Both the position numbers and the translations under genes were made by a program. 64,000 nt of DNA. It comes from Dictyoglomus sp. NZ13-RE01 (GTDB lineage Bacteria > Dictyoglomota > Dictyoglomia > Dictyoglomales > Dictyoglomaceae). Every line of letters starts with the position of its first letter. Position 1 is the first letter of the stretch. Where the stretch lies: contig NIRF01000003.1 of NCBI GenBank assembly GCA_002878375.1, positions 82,792 to 146,791 of the forward strand, in the 5' to 3' direction. Under the pieces are notes generated by a model. That model was not told the DNA's origin. It searched no databases and saw only the letters and a program-made list of their open reading frames with translations. Positions 48,749-58,020 of this stretch are shown one piece after another.

Positions 48749-50455
48749 ATGAGTAGCTTTGATGATAATATCTTTGGAAATTTGAAGGAAGTCCAATATC
48801 TATTAGAAAGGAGAAAAAAAGAGCTTAATAGGATAAATTTGTGGAAGATAATTCCCTCAGATCCCTCACCAAATGAGGATATTGAAATTTACTTTTCTAT
48901 GGGATCTGATTCTTTTGAAGATAAGCTAACTCTCTATTACACTAAGGACGGTTCTGAGCCAAAAGATAGTGATGAGAAAATAAATCTATACTTAGATGAA
49001 ATAATATGGGATGATACTTTATGGAACTTTATAAAAATCTATAAAGGAGTTATACCAGGACAAAAAGAAAATACAATTATAAGATATAAGGTTGAAAAGG
49101 ATGATAATATTTACTCTTTCAGTGTTGACAATTTTTCACAACCAAACTGGATCGATGAAACTATAATCTATCATATTTTTGTTGATAGATTTGCAAAAGG
49201 AAAAGAACCAGTTCCTTATCAAGAAAATCTAAAAACTAAATGGGGTGGAGACTTAAAAGGAATTATTGAACATTTAGACTATATCGAAGATTTAGGAGTA
49301 AATGCACTGTGGCTTTCACCCATATTCAAAAGCCCATCTTATCATGGATATGACATCATCGACTATTTTGAAATAGATCCAATAAAAGGGACAAAAGAAG
49401 ATCTAAAAATTTTAGTTGATAAAGCTTTTAATAAAGGGATTAGAATTTTCTTAGACTTTGTGCCAAACCATATGTCAATCCAAAATCCTATATTTCAAGA
49501 GGCTTTAGAAAATCCTAATAGTATGTATAGAAAATGGTTTATTTTTCAAGATGAATTGTACGAGACTTTTCCAGGAGCAAAATCAATGCCCAAAATAGAC
49601 CTTAGATATAAAGAAGCAAGAGATTACATTATAGAAAGCGCCAAATACTGGATAAAAAATTTTAATATTTCCGGATATAGATTAGACTATGCTATAGGTC
49701 CTGTTTTAGATTTTTGGACGGATTATTGGTTTAAAATAAAGAATGAATTTCCAGACACCTTTCATTTTGGAGAGATTATCGATACTCCACAAAAATTAAA
49801 ATCCTTTGAGGGCAAACTTGATGGAGCATTAGATTTCTTTTTATTCAGTATGATAAGAGAGTTTTTTATAGGTAGAAAGTGGAGACCAAATGAATTCAAT
49901 GCAATTTTACTTACTAAAAGAGAATACTTTAATCCCAAATTTAAAATGGTCTCTTTTTTAGAGAATCATGACTCAAATAGATTCTTATGGGTAGCTAAAG
50001 ATAAGAAAATACTAAAATTAGCAATTATTTTCCAATTTACTCAAAATGAAACACCGATAATCTATTATGGGACAGAAATCGGGTTAAATCAATATAGAGA
50101 TATATTAGAAAATGGTAGAAGCCTGCATGAATACAATCGTCTTCCTATGATTTGGGATGAAGAAAAGCAAGATCTCGAATTATTCTCCTATTATAAAAAG
50201 ATTGTAAATATTAGGAAAAATCATCCAAGCTTATATAAAGGAAAGTATGTTCCATTTTCTTCCCCAGTATTATCTTATTGGAAAACTTATGGTGAAGAAA
50301 AAATCCTTGTATTAATTAATCAAGAAGAAGTAGAAAAAGTAATTGAACTTCCAAAAAATATGATTTTTAAAAACTTATTAGATGAAAAAATCTACAAAGA
50401 CATTATCTCTATTCCTTCAAAGGAGGGTTTGATTCTGAAGACAATAAATCTTTAA
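48749..50455 (+). CDS. Glycoside hydrolase family 13 enzyme (alpha-amylase/neopullulanase-like)
   Basis: 568 residues without a signal peptide, so probably cytoplasmic, acting on imported maltodextrins. N-terminal beta domain (about 30-130, with YYTKDGSEP), then a catalytic barrel from about 138. Conserved regions: FVPNH (237-241), GYRLDYAI with nucleophile Asp313, FHFGEI with acid/base Glu342, and FLENHDSNR with Asp408. AAGGAGGAG ribosome site. Dictyoglomus thermophilum is known to have several amylases, and this could correspond to one of them, but I cannot check. Its last 47 bases overlap the convergent deacetylase gene. Confidence 0.9.
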   Translation: MSSFDDNIFGNLKEVQYLLERRKKELNRINLWKIIPSDPSPNEDIEIYFSMGSDSFEDKLTLYYTKDGSEPKDSDEKINLYLDEIIWDDTLWNFIKIYKGVIPGQKENTIIRYKVEKDDNIYSFSVDNFSQPNWIDETIIYHIFVDRFAKGKEPVPYQENLKTKWGGDLKGIIEHLDYIEDLGVNALWLSPIFKSPSYHGYDIIDYFEIDPIKGTKEDLKILVDKAFNKGIRIFLDFVPNHMSIQNPIFQEALENPNSMYRKWFIFQDELYETFPGAKSMPKIDLRYKEARDYIIESAKYWIKNFNISGYRLDYAIGPVLDFWTDYWFKIKNEFPDTFHFGEIIDTPQKLKSFEGKLDGALDFFLFSMIREFFIGRKWRPNEFNAILLTKREYFNPKFKMVSFLENHDSNRFLWVAKDKKILKLAIIFQFTQNETPIIYYGTEIGLNQYRDILENGRSLHEYNRLPMIWDEEKQDLELFSYYKKIVNIRKNHPSLYKGKYVPFSSPVLSYWKTYGEEKILVLINQEEVEKVIELPKNMIFKNLLDEKIYKDIISIPSKEGLILKTINL

Positions 50456-51575
50456 GCTTTACCAGTTCTACATCTTCAAAAAAGTTTTCTTTTTCTAATT
50501 CCTTCATAACATATATAGTTTTTGGTCTTACATGGCAGATTACTATTGCTCTACCTAACTTTTTTGCCAAATATTTAGCTTGTTGAAATCTATATCTTAT
50601 CTTTTTCTCATCATTTTCATGGTCCAAAAATAAATTATTTTCTAAAAACTCTATGCCCTTTTCCTTAGCCAATTTCCTTCCCACACTTTTAGCAATTGTT
50701 TTACTATCTAAAAAGAATAGTCCCTTTTCCTTTAAAACATCGTAAAGATTGCTCATTGTTTCCTCATCTTGAGTTACTTTAGACCCCATATGATTATTAA
50801 GTCCCTCAATAGGAAATCCCTTAAAATATTCTAAACTTTTATCAATTACTTTTCTTATCTCCTCTTTACTCATTCCAGTCATTATTGGAGTAGAGATTAA
50901 ATATTTAGCATCTTTGGGGTAACTTATAGATTCCATAGGCATGTGCATAATTACATACCAATTTTTCTTCTCTGCCTCTTTTGCTAATTCTAAAGCTTTT
51001 GAATTAGGAATTATTGCAATATTTAAAGTGTAAGTTAGGGAAAAAATAAGATCCGTCCAATAATTCTTTTCTACAAAGTCATCTACAACAATTGCTAATA
51101 AAGGCTTCTCATGCTTTTTTTGTATCTGAACATTCTTTTTAAAAGGAAAATATAAGTCAAAAATATCTAAATTAATACTATCATTATTCGGTAAGGTGTA
51201 TATATAATCTACAGATACCTTATTATATTTTGTGGTCTTTTCAAGGTTATAATTTAATTTTCTTTCCTCTAAAAAGCTTAAAAGCTTATTTTTTTCATCT
51301 TCAAAGGTCCTTCCCAAATAAATCTCATACTTAACCCACGATACCTCATAATCATTTGTTTTCTTTACCCTTACAATCTTTTCATAATTTTTCACTTCAT
51401 TATGATAATTAATTAAGAAATCTTCGAAGGCTTCGTCAGAATAAGCAACCTCAATCTTAGAAGGTACACTCTCTAGAACCTTATTATTTTCTTCTTTTGG
51501 TTGTTCTTTACAACCACCAACAAAAATTATAAATACGATTAATAAAAATATTATTTTCCAAATCTTTCTTTCCAT
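50409..51575 (-). CDS. Divergent polysaccharide deacetylase lipoprotein (YibQ/DUF610)
   Basis: 388 residues. A hydrophobic N-terminus ends in the lipobox VGGC (Cys 22), so it is probably a lipoprotein. The C-terminal half (about 160-388) matches the divergent polysaccharide deacetylase family: LAIVVDDFVEKN, VIMHMPMES, NNHMGSKVTQDE and CHVRPKT. The residues 25-150 region is variable. Substrate unknown; envelope glycan is likely. Ends within the convergent GH13 gene; starts inside the end of rarA. Confidence 0.85.
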   Translation of the reverse strand: MERKIWKIIFLLIVFIIFVGGCKEQPKEENNKVLESVPSKIEVAYSDEAFEDFLINYHNEVKNYEKIVRVKKTNDYEVSWVKYEIYLGRTFEDEKNKLLSFLEERKLNYNLEKTTKYNKVSVDYIYTLPNNDSINLDIFDLYFPFKKNVQIQKKHEKPLLAIVVDDFVEKNYWTDLIFSLTYTLNIAIIPNSKALELAKEAEKKNWYVIMHMPMESISYPKDAKYLISTPIMTGMSKEEIRKVIDKSLEYFKGFPIEGLNNHMGSKVTQDEETMSNLYDVLKEKGLFFLDSKTIAKSVGRKLAKEKGIEFLENNLFLDHENDEKKIRYRFQQAKYLAKKLGRAIVICHVRPKTIYVMKELEKENFFEDVELVKLKDLLSSESNPPLKE

Positions 51576-52873
51576 AATTCTTTCACCCTTTCCTTGAATA
51601 TCTTTTCCATACCTTCTTCAGAGGGCTGGTAAAATCGCTCTTTTACACCCTCAGGTAAATAATCCTGCTCTACAAAATGCCCAGGATAATCATGAGGATA
51701 TTTATAATCCTTACCATATCCTAATTCTTCTGCTCCTCTAAAAGAGGGATTCCTTAGATGAATAGGGACTGGGGAAGGACCGTATTTTTTAAGATATTCA
51801 TTAGCCTTATTTATTGCAATTACTGCACTATTACTTTTCGGAGAAAGTGCAAGATAAAGAGTTGCAGCAGATAGAGGAATTTGTGCCTCAGGCATTCCTA
51901 TATATTCCACAGCAAAAGCAGCATACTGTGCAATTAGCATTGCCATGGGATCTGCCAAACCAATATCCTCCGCTGAATGGATAAGTAATCTTCTTGCTAT
52001 AAATCTGGGATCCTCTCCGGAAAGGAGCATTCTTGAAAGCCAATAAATCGCAGCATCAGGATCAGAGCCCCTTATACTTTTTATAAAAGCGGATATAACA
52101 TGATAGTGTTCATCTCCCTTTTGATCATATCTAAAAATTCTTTTTTGGGTTACTTCTTCTATAATCTTAAGATCAATCCTTATTATTCCATTATCATCAG
52201 GATTAGCGATAAAAGAGGCAAGTTCTAATGTGTTTAAAGCGACTCTGGCATCTCCACTGGCAAACCTTATTATTTCATCCTCCGCCTCTTTCTCCAATAT
52301 TATATTTTGACCTCCTAAACCTCTTTCCTTATCAGATAGAGCTCTATGAATAATTTTCCTTATATCCTCAGAAGATAATGGTTTTAGCTCAACTAATCTG
52401 CAACGAGAAAGTAACGTAGAATTTAAAGTAAAAAATGGATTTTCAGTGGTAGCTCCTATAAGTACTATTAGCCCCTTTTCAATCCATGGAAGCAAAACAT
52501 CCTGCTGTAACTTATTAAAATGATGAATCTCATCAAGAAATATAACTGTTGATTTCTTAAACATTTCTAAATTTCTTTTAGCTTTTTGTAAGGCATCCTT
52601 TAGTTCTGAAATTCCTACTATTGCAGCATTCAACTCAATAAAGTCCGCCTTTATGGATTGAGCTAATAAAAGAGAGAGAGTTGTCTTTCCTGTTCCTGGA
52701 GGTCCGTATATTATCAATGAGGGGAGATAACCCCTTTTAATAGCTTTTCTCAAAAAAGAATTTTCCCCAATAATCTCTTCAAGACCTACCAACTCTTCAA
52801 AACTTCTTGGTCTTATTCTATGAGCAAGAGGCTGAAACTTCTCTTCCTCTTTAAAAAACTTTCCCTGTTCCAT
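51551..52873 (-). CDS. rarA: Replication-associated recombination protein A
   Basis: AAA+ ATPase of the RarA/MgsA/WRNIP1 family acting at stalled forks. LAHRIRPRSFEELVG, Walker A GPPGTGKTT, Walker B FLDEIHHFNK, sensor I GATTENPFF, and the C-terminal tetramerisation region with DPDAAIYWLSRM and GEDPRFIARRL. 440 residues. TAATG-coupled to the PD-(D/E)XK-like gene upstream. Confidence 0.95.
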   Translation of the reverse strand: MEQGKFFKEEEKFQPLAHRIRPRSFEELVGLEEIIGENSFLRKAIKRGYLPSLIIYGPPGTGKTTLSLLLAQSIKADFIELNAAIVGISELKDALQKAKRNLEMFKKSTVIFLDEIHHFNKLQQDVLLPWIEKGLIVLIGATTENPFFTLNSTLLSRCRLVELKPLSSEDIRKIIHRALSDKERGLGGQNIILEKEAEDEIIRFASGDARVALNTLELASFIANPDDNGIIRIDLKIIEEVTQKRIFRYDQKGDEHYHVISAFIKSIRGSDPDAAIYWLSRMLLSGEDPRFIARRLLIHSAEDIGLADPMAMLIAQYAAFAVEYIGMPEAQIPLSAATLYLALSPKSNSAVIAINKANEYLKKYGPSPVPIHLRNPSFRGAEELGYGKDYKYPHDYPGHFVEQDYLPEGVKERFYQPSEEGMEKIFKERVKELWKERFGK

Positions 52874-53691
52874 TAGACTTTACTCTTCAAAAAATTTCTA
52901 AATATATATTGAAAGTTATTAACAAAATCACCTTTTGCTTGAAGTATAAAAAGATCATTATTAAAGGAATAAATTCCTTCCTTTTCCTTAACGGGTATAT
53001 TGTTTTTATCCTTTGCGAATCTTTTATCTAATAAATCCTTCAAATTCTCAATAATATTTCTCTCCACCTTTAATGTTGTATCAATCAAAAAAATAGTAAG
53101 ATTTGACCCTAAGACTTCCCTTCTTCTTAAAAATTCCCACAGATCTCTCAATCTTACATTGTTGGGAGGGCTTGTCTTGCACTCTATATAAACAAGATAA
53201 TTTTCCAACAGGCTTAAAACATCAAAGTCTCCTCCACCAAAAATATCCAAAAGCTTTACTCCCCAAAAAGATGGTAATAAAAACTCCTTTCTCAATATAC
53301 GAGATATAAACCATTCCAAGGTCTCACCAAAATTATCTACACCATACATAAAATAATACTTATTCTCATCTTTTTGCAAAATTCCCCAATCAACCAGTAA
53401 TTCAAAATAATCTGAAATTTCATCCCAACTCCATCGAGTGAGTAGTAAATCTAAGTTTATCTCATTTTGATTTCTTACTTGAATAATATCACTAAGAAGT
53501 CTTCTAAATCTATAATGGAAAAGAAGATCATAATATTTTTCTAATACTTCATTATTTTTAATTCTCGGAAGTATCACCCTTTCTAAAGAACAACTCTCTG
53601 TTATACTATAACCTCTTAGTTTTAACGTTCTTATTAGTCTTAAATCTTCTAAGCTTTCTAAAAGGCTTTTTATATCCTCATTCTTTAACAT
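52873..53691 (-). CDS. Uncharacterised protein with a possible PD-(D/E)XK nuclease fold
   Basis: 272 residues I cannot assign to a named family. The N-terminal half is helical, with a winged-helix-like segment (about 85-115, YFELLVDWGILQKDENKYYF). At 150-172 it reads DIFGGGDFDV, then ten or so residues, then YLVYIECK: the D…ExK arrangement of PD-(D/E)XK nucleases, at the expected spacing. No signal peptide. It is coupled by TAATG to both ricT (upstream) and rarA (downstream), so a DNA-processing role is plausible but unproved. Confidence 0.75.
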   Translation of the reverse strand: MLKNEDIKSLLESLEDLRLIRTLKLRGYSITESCSLERVILPRIKNNEVLEKYYDLLFHYRFRRLLSDIIQVRNQNEINLDLLLTRWSWDEISDYFELLVDWGILQKDENKYYFMYGVDNFGETLEWFISRILRKEFLLPSFWGVKLLDIFGGGDFDVLSLLENYLVYIECKTSPPNNVRLRDLWEFLRRREVLGSNLTIFLIDTTLKVERNIIENLKDLLDKRFAKDKNNIPVKEKEGIYSFNNDLFILQAKGDFVNNFQYIFRNFLKSKV

Positions 53692-54575
53692 TAATCTTCC
53701 TTATCTTCTAAAATATCAAAGATCTTTTCTATTATTTTCTCGTGTTTATGACCATTCTCATTTTTTACTTGAATAACCTTAACTTCGTTAGGGGAGAAAA
53801 ATTCTCTTCCCCCTTCTTCAAATTCTACAATAACTTTATTCAAAGGGATATGATGGTCTACAATCACTCCTTCTCCTTGCGGGGTTTGTACAACAGCACC
53901 TTTTGGCGGTAAAGAGGCTTTTATCTCTTGATAAACATCATACTCATAAGCCAAGCAACACATTAATCTTCCACATACTCCAGAAATTTTAATGGGATTT
54001 AAAACTAATGATTGCTCCTTTGCCATCTTCACAGATATAGAGTTAAATTCAGGTAAAAATGAATGACAACAAACTTCTCTTCCACATATACCTATCGCAC
54101 CCAAATATCTTACTTCATCTCTTACTCCTACTTGATGAAGTTCAATACGAGTTTTGTAATGATTTGCTAATTCTTTTACTAATTCCCTAAAATCAACTCT
54201 TTCCTCTGATGCAAAATGAAATGTTATTTTGCTATAATTAAAGGCTATTTCACAAGCAAGTATTTTTATTGGAAGCCCAAGCTCTTCTGCCTTCTTTTGA
54301 GCCAATATTACTCCTTCTTTCTCCTCCTCTCTATACCTCTTAATTTTTTCTAAATCTTCCTCGTTCGCCTTCCTAAGTATTGGTTTTAGAGGAGTTACAG
54401 GTTCAAAATTATCAGGAGGTATAAAAGGAGGTATTGCAACAGTACCCGCCTCTGTTCCTTGTACAGTTTTTACAATAACCCAATCGCCTGGCTTTAGATC
54501 AGCCTTCTTTGTAGAAAAATAATAAACCTTAAAACTCCTAAGTCTAACCCCTACTATATATAATGGTTCTTTCAT
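53691..54575 (-). CDS. ricT: PSP1 domain protein RicT (YaaT)
   Basis: 294 residues. The PSP1 region carries the conserved cysteines GICGREVCCHSFL and GVCGRLMCC (about 165-205), which in the Bacillus RicAFT complex hold Fe-S clusters and modulate RNase Y. The N-terminal GDWVIVKTVQGTEAGTV is typical. ATGA overlap with holB, as in the Bacillus order darA-yaaR-holB-yaaT. RNase Y is also encoded in this window. Confidence 0.92.
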   Translation of the reverse strand: MKEPLYIVGVRLRSFKVYYFSTKKADLKPGDWVIVKTVQGTEAGTVAIPPFIPPDNFEPVTPLKPILRKANEEDLEKIKRYREEEKEGVILAQKKAEELGLPIKILACEIAFNYSKITFHFASEERVDFRELVKELANHYKTRIELHQVGVRDEVRYLGAIGICGREVCCHSFLPEFNSISVKMAKEQSLVLNPIKISGVCGRLMCCLAYEYDVYQEIKASLPPKGAVVQTPQGEGVIVDHHIPLNKVIVEFEEGGREFFSPNEVKVIQVKNENGHKHEKIIEKIFDILEDKED

Positions 54576-55549
54576 GCTAACACCCCTGTTCTAATGAATA
54601 AAGTTTCTAAAGTTAAAAGTAAATTAGCATTATTTCTTATTCCTCTTATGGCATCCTGGGTGCTTCTAAAATTTCTTCTAAGCTTGTCCAAACTATAATC
54701 TTGAGATTTTCTTACTATTTCTCCAATAAAGTCTCTTTGAGTAATAAATTCCTCTTTTTGGAATAACTTCCAAAACAATAAATCTCTCCACCAAAACAAT
54801 AGTAACTCAAGAAGTGGAAGAATGTTATCTACTTTCTTATCCTCCGCCAAAAAATCCACTAAGTCAAAAACTGGAAGTAATTCCTCCTTTTTCAACTGTG
54901 AAAGATATTTAAAAAATTCTTCTCTTCTATTCCAATTTTCTTCCTCTAACCAGTAAAATCCTTTTCCAGGACTTCCCTGAGCAAGGGCAATAATAATATC
55001 TAATTTTTCCTCAGGCACATTTTTAAATACCTGTCTTAATTCATCATTGTTAAGATATGTGAAGTTTATTATCTGACTTCGAGATATAATAGTTGGAAGA
55101 AGCATTTCAGGACGCCAAGCTAAAAGAATAAAGATAGTATAATAAGGTGGTTCCTCCAGAGACTTTAATAAAGCATTGGCAGATTCATTCCTCAATTGAT
55201 GGGCTGAGTCTAATATAACAATTTTCCACTTACTCTGAAGTGGTTTTAGATAAATCTCCCTCCGCATTTCTCTTACCTGCTGTATCTTGTACCACATGCC
55301 ATCCGGCTCATAATAAAGTAGATCTGGAAAATTAAAATTCTTTATTTCTCTGCAAGTAAGACATTCTCCGCATCCTTCCCCTGGTAAAACAGGACAATTC
55401 AATGCTTGAGCAAAAGAAATTGCAGCTTGCTTCTTTCCTACCCCCTCTGGTCCTACAAAGAGGTAGGTATTAACCAACCTATTTTCTTTTATACTTTTCC
55501 TTAATATACTTATTGCTAAATTCTGTCCTATAATCTCTTTAAAAGCCAT
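54572..55549 (-). CDS. holB: DNA polymerase III delta prime subunit
   Basis: Clamp-loader subunit. N-terminal AAA+ fold with GQNLAISILRKS, VGPEGVGKKQAA (intact P-loop), a zinc-module CPVLPGEGCGECLTC (four Cys, about 52-66) and LLKSLEEPP. 325 residues. TAATG overlap with darA. Confidence 0.92.
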   Translation of the reverse strand: MAFKEIIGQNLAISILRKSIKENRLVNTYLFVGPEGVGKKQAAISFAQALNCPVLPGEGCGECLTCREIKNFNFPDLLYYEPDGMWYKIQQVREMRREIYLKPLQSKWKIVILDSAHQLRNESANALLKSLEEPPYYTIFILLAWRPEMLLPTIISRSQIINFTYLNNDELRQVFKNVPEEKLDIIIALAQGSPGKGFYWLEEENWNRREEFFKYLSQLKKEELLPVFDLVDFLAEDKKVDNILPLLELLLFWWRDLLFWKLFQKEEFITQRDFIGEIVRKSQDYSLDKLRRNFRSTQDAIRGIRNNANLLLTLETLFIRTGVLA

Positions 55550-55875
55550 TATATCTTCTCAAAATAGGAAACATCCATAACAAAAACTATGGCTCCACCC
55601 ACCTTAATTTTTACAGGCATTGGCACACTTCTTAAAAGTTCTATGGAAGGAAGAGGAGGTATAATTATTTTTTCCCTCTCCTTACAGTTTTCTCTCAATA
55701 TTTCTAAAACTTCTTCTAATCTTTCTTCTTCTATTACTGTAAGAAGAGTAATACTTGGTTCTTGCAAAAAACCCCCACTACTTTTGAAGAAGGTTAATGG
55801 GAGATTTTTTTCAATAAATATCTCCCTTACCTTCTTCCAATCTTCTCCTTGAATAATTGCAAAAACAAGTTTCAT
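55549..55875 (-). CDS. darA: Cyclic di-AMP receptor DarA (PII-like, DUF970)
   Basis: 108 residues from ATG 55875 (GAGGTG six bases upstream). MKLVFAIIQGEDWKKV, the glycine-rich FFKSSGGFLQEPSITLL and VGGAIVFVMDV match the DarA/YaaQ family, whose trimer binds c-di-AMP. A GTG two codons earlier is also in frame. Located between tmk and holB as in Firmicutes. Confidence 0.93.
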   Translation of the reverse strand: MKLVFAIIQGEDWKKVREIFIEKNLPLTFFKSSGGFLQEPSITLLTVIEEERLEEVLEILRENCKEREKIIIPPLPSIELLRSVPMPVKIKVGGAIVFVMDVSYFEKI

Positions 55876-55877
55876 CT

Positions 55878-56489
55878 TCACACCTCATTAAATATTTTAG
55901 ATATAATCTGAAAAATGTTTTTACTAATCTCTTTAGTTTCTCCTTCCGCCTTGACTATATAAACTCTATCTTTCTCCTCTTCAGCAATTTTCAAATAACC
56001 AATCCTTACTTTATTATAAAATTCCAAACCTTCTTTCTCAATTCTATCTAAATTTTTCTTTCTTTGAAGAGCTATATTAGGTTCAATATCAAGTAATATG
56101 GTTAAATGTGGTTTTAAACCAAAAGTAACTAAGTTATTTAATCTTTTTAATTCATCAATAGGAAGTCCTCTTCCATAACCTTGGTAAGCTATAGTCGAAT
56201 CAATATACCTTTCACAAATAACAGTAAATCCTTCTTTCAGCCTCTCTTTTATTATCAAAGTATTCTCTAACCTGGCAGAAAGATATAGCAATGCTTCTGT
56301 CCAAGGGTGTATTTTCATATTTGAATCCAATAAGATATCCCTGATTTTTTCACCTATCTTACTTCCGCCAGGTTCTCTTGTTAGATAGACTATATGTCCT
56401 CTTTCTTCTAAATAGTCTTTAAGAAGTTTAGCTTGTGTGGTCTTTCCACACCCATCTAATCCTTCTAATGTGATAAATAAGTTTTTCAT
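55878..56489 (-). CDS. tmk: Thymidylate kinase
   Basis: dTMP to dTDP. P-loop LEGLDGCGKTTQ (about 8-19), REPGGSKIGEKIR, ERYIDSTIAYQGYGRG and the lid region. 203 residues. Completes the dTTP route together with Dut, ThyX and Tdk in this window. Confidence 0.95.
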   Translation of the reverse strand: MKNLFITLEGLDGCGKTTQAKLLKDYLEERGHIVYLTREPGGSKIGEKIRDILLDSNMKIHPWTEALLYLSARLENTLIIKERLKEGFTVICERYIDSTIAYQGYGRGLPIDELKRLNNLVTFGLKPHLTILLDIEPNIALQRKKNLDRIEKEGLEFYNKVRIGYLKIAEEEKDRVYIVKAEGETKEISKNIFQIISKIFNEV

Positions 56490-56496
56490 TATTAAT

Positions 56497-58020
56497 TTAA
56501 TAGGGGAAAATTTTTACTTTTCTATTTGGTTCTACTCCTACACTTTCAGACCTTAATCCATACTCCTGAATTAATTGATGTTGAAGTCTTCTTAAATAAG
56601 CCGGTTGTGGTGAAAGCTCATAAGGCTCTTCATGAGTTAAAACATACTCTATTCCTTCTCTTGCTTCCCTTAACGCCCTTTCTTCCTCTGCACTTCTCGA
56701 TGTTCCTACTTTAAAATGCTCGCTCAGAAATCTCTCCATTTGAGTAACCGTATTGCTCCTTAAAACAGAAATGACCATATTTCTCTTTTCTGCTTCATTA
56801 ATTAAATCTTTTGCTCTTTTTTGATGGGCTTTTAACAACAAAAGACAATTAGCATCAGAAAGATTCCTTACCACGTAAGCTGGAACATTTAAATTTCTTA
56901 TGGCTTTCTCCAACTTATTTCTACTAATACCATATGGGAATATTTTCAAAATCTCAGGCTTCTTTCCTTCTAAGCTAACTTTCGCCTCTTCCTCAGGAGA
57001 TTTTGTAGGAGGAACATATATTTTCTCTACCTTTCCCTCCGGAGTTCTTATTCTAATCTCAGGAGGTATCATATATCCTCTCAACATGGCATCTATAGTT
57101 TTTGCTACATCATGATGAATCGCCAATCTATCTCGTTCTTGTATTTCTATTACTATATCGAAAGTAGGAGGAGCTTTTCTTTCTAAAACAGTCTTTTGAG
57201 TACCTCTCCTTTTTGCTTCCTCATCACTTAAAGTAACTGCCTGAATTCCTCCTACAAGATCGGATAATGTAGGATTTAAAAGCAAGTTCTCCAAAGTTAT
57301 TCCATGAGCGGTTCCTATAAGTTGGACTCCCCTCTCTGCAATGGTTCTTGCCGCTTTTGCCTCCAACTCTGTTCCAATCTCATCAATTACAATTACCTCA
57401 GGCATATGGTTTTCTACAGCTTCTATCATTACATCGTGTTGTTTAGCTGGATTTGGAACCTGCATTCTTCTTGCTCTTCCTATGGCTGGATGTGGAATAT
57501 CTCCGTCTCCTCCAATCTCATTTGAGGTATCTATAATTATCACCCTTTTATTTAACTCATCTGCTAAAACCCTTGCAGTTTCTCTTAATAAGGTTGTCTT
57601 TCCTACCCCAGGTTTTCCAAGAAGCAATATATTTTTCCCAGTTTCTATTACATCTCTTATAATATCCACAGTACCTAAAACTGCTCTCCCCACTCTACAG
57701 GTCAATCCTATAATCCTACCATGTCTATTTTCAATAGCAGAAATTCTATGAAGGGTTCTTTCAATTCCAGCCCTTTTATCTCCACTAAATTCACCAACAC
57801 GGGATAAAATATAGTTTATATCTTCCTCTGTTGTATACCTTCCATGAAAGATAACATTTTTCTTGTAAAATCTTGCTTCAACTTCTCTTCCCAGATCCAA
57901 AACAACCTCTATTAGGTCCTTTATATCAGGATCCTCTTCCAATCTTTTCTTAATATCCTCTGGAAATATAGCTAATAGTTTATCTAAATCATCTACAATT
58001 TGTTGTGTCAATTTTCTCAT
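56497..58020 (-). CDS. R3H-domain AAA ATPase (SpoIIIAA/Ycf45-like)
   Basis: 507 residues from ATG 58020 (TAATG with the degV-like stop, GGAGAG upstream). The central ATPase has Walker A LLGKPGVGKTTLLRE, VIIIDTSNEIGG and Walker B VIVIDEIGTELEA, close to SpoIIIAA and chloroplast Ycf45. C-terminal R3H-type motif RRLQHQLIQEYGL (about 475-487) indicates single-stranded nucleic acid binding. The cellular role is unknown. A longer 21-residue extension would run into the neighbouring gene. Confidence 0.88.
   Translation of the reverse strand: MRKLTQQIVDDLDKLLAIFPEDIKKRLEEDPDIKDLIEVVLDLGREVEARFYKKNVIFHGRYTTEEDINYILSRVGEFSGDKRAGIERTLHRISAIENRHGRIIGLTCRVGRAVLGTVDIIRDVIETGKNILLLGKPGVGKTTLLRETARVLADELNKRVIIIDTSNEIGGDGDIPHPAIGRARRMQVPNPAKQHDVMIEAVENHMPEVIVIDEIGTELEAKAARTIAERGVQLIGTAHGITLENLLLNPTLSDLVGGIQAVTLSDEEAKRRGTQKTVLERKAPPTFDIVIEIQERDRLAIHHDVAKTIDAMLRGYMIPPEIRIRTPEGKVEKIYVPPTKSPEEEAKVSLEGKKPEILKIFPYGISRNKLEKAIRNLNVPAYVVRNLSDANCLLLLKAHQKRAKDLINEAEKRNMVISVLRSNTVTQMERFLSEHFKVGTSRSAEEERALREAREGIEYVLTHEEPYELSPQPAYLRRLQHQLIQEYGLRSESVGVEPNRKVKIFPY

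Noticed and set aside
57341-57751. 136-residue plus-strand frame
   Set aside because: Antisense of the conserved ATPase core of the R3H protein; low-complexity Ser/Leu composition and no ribosome site.
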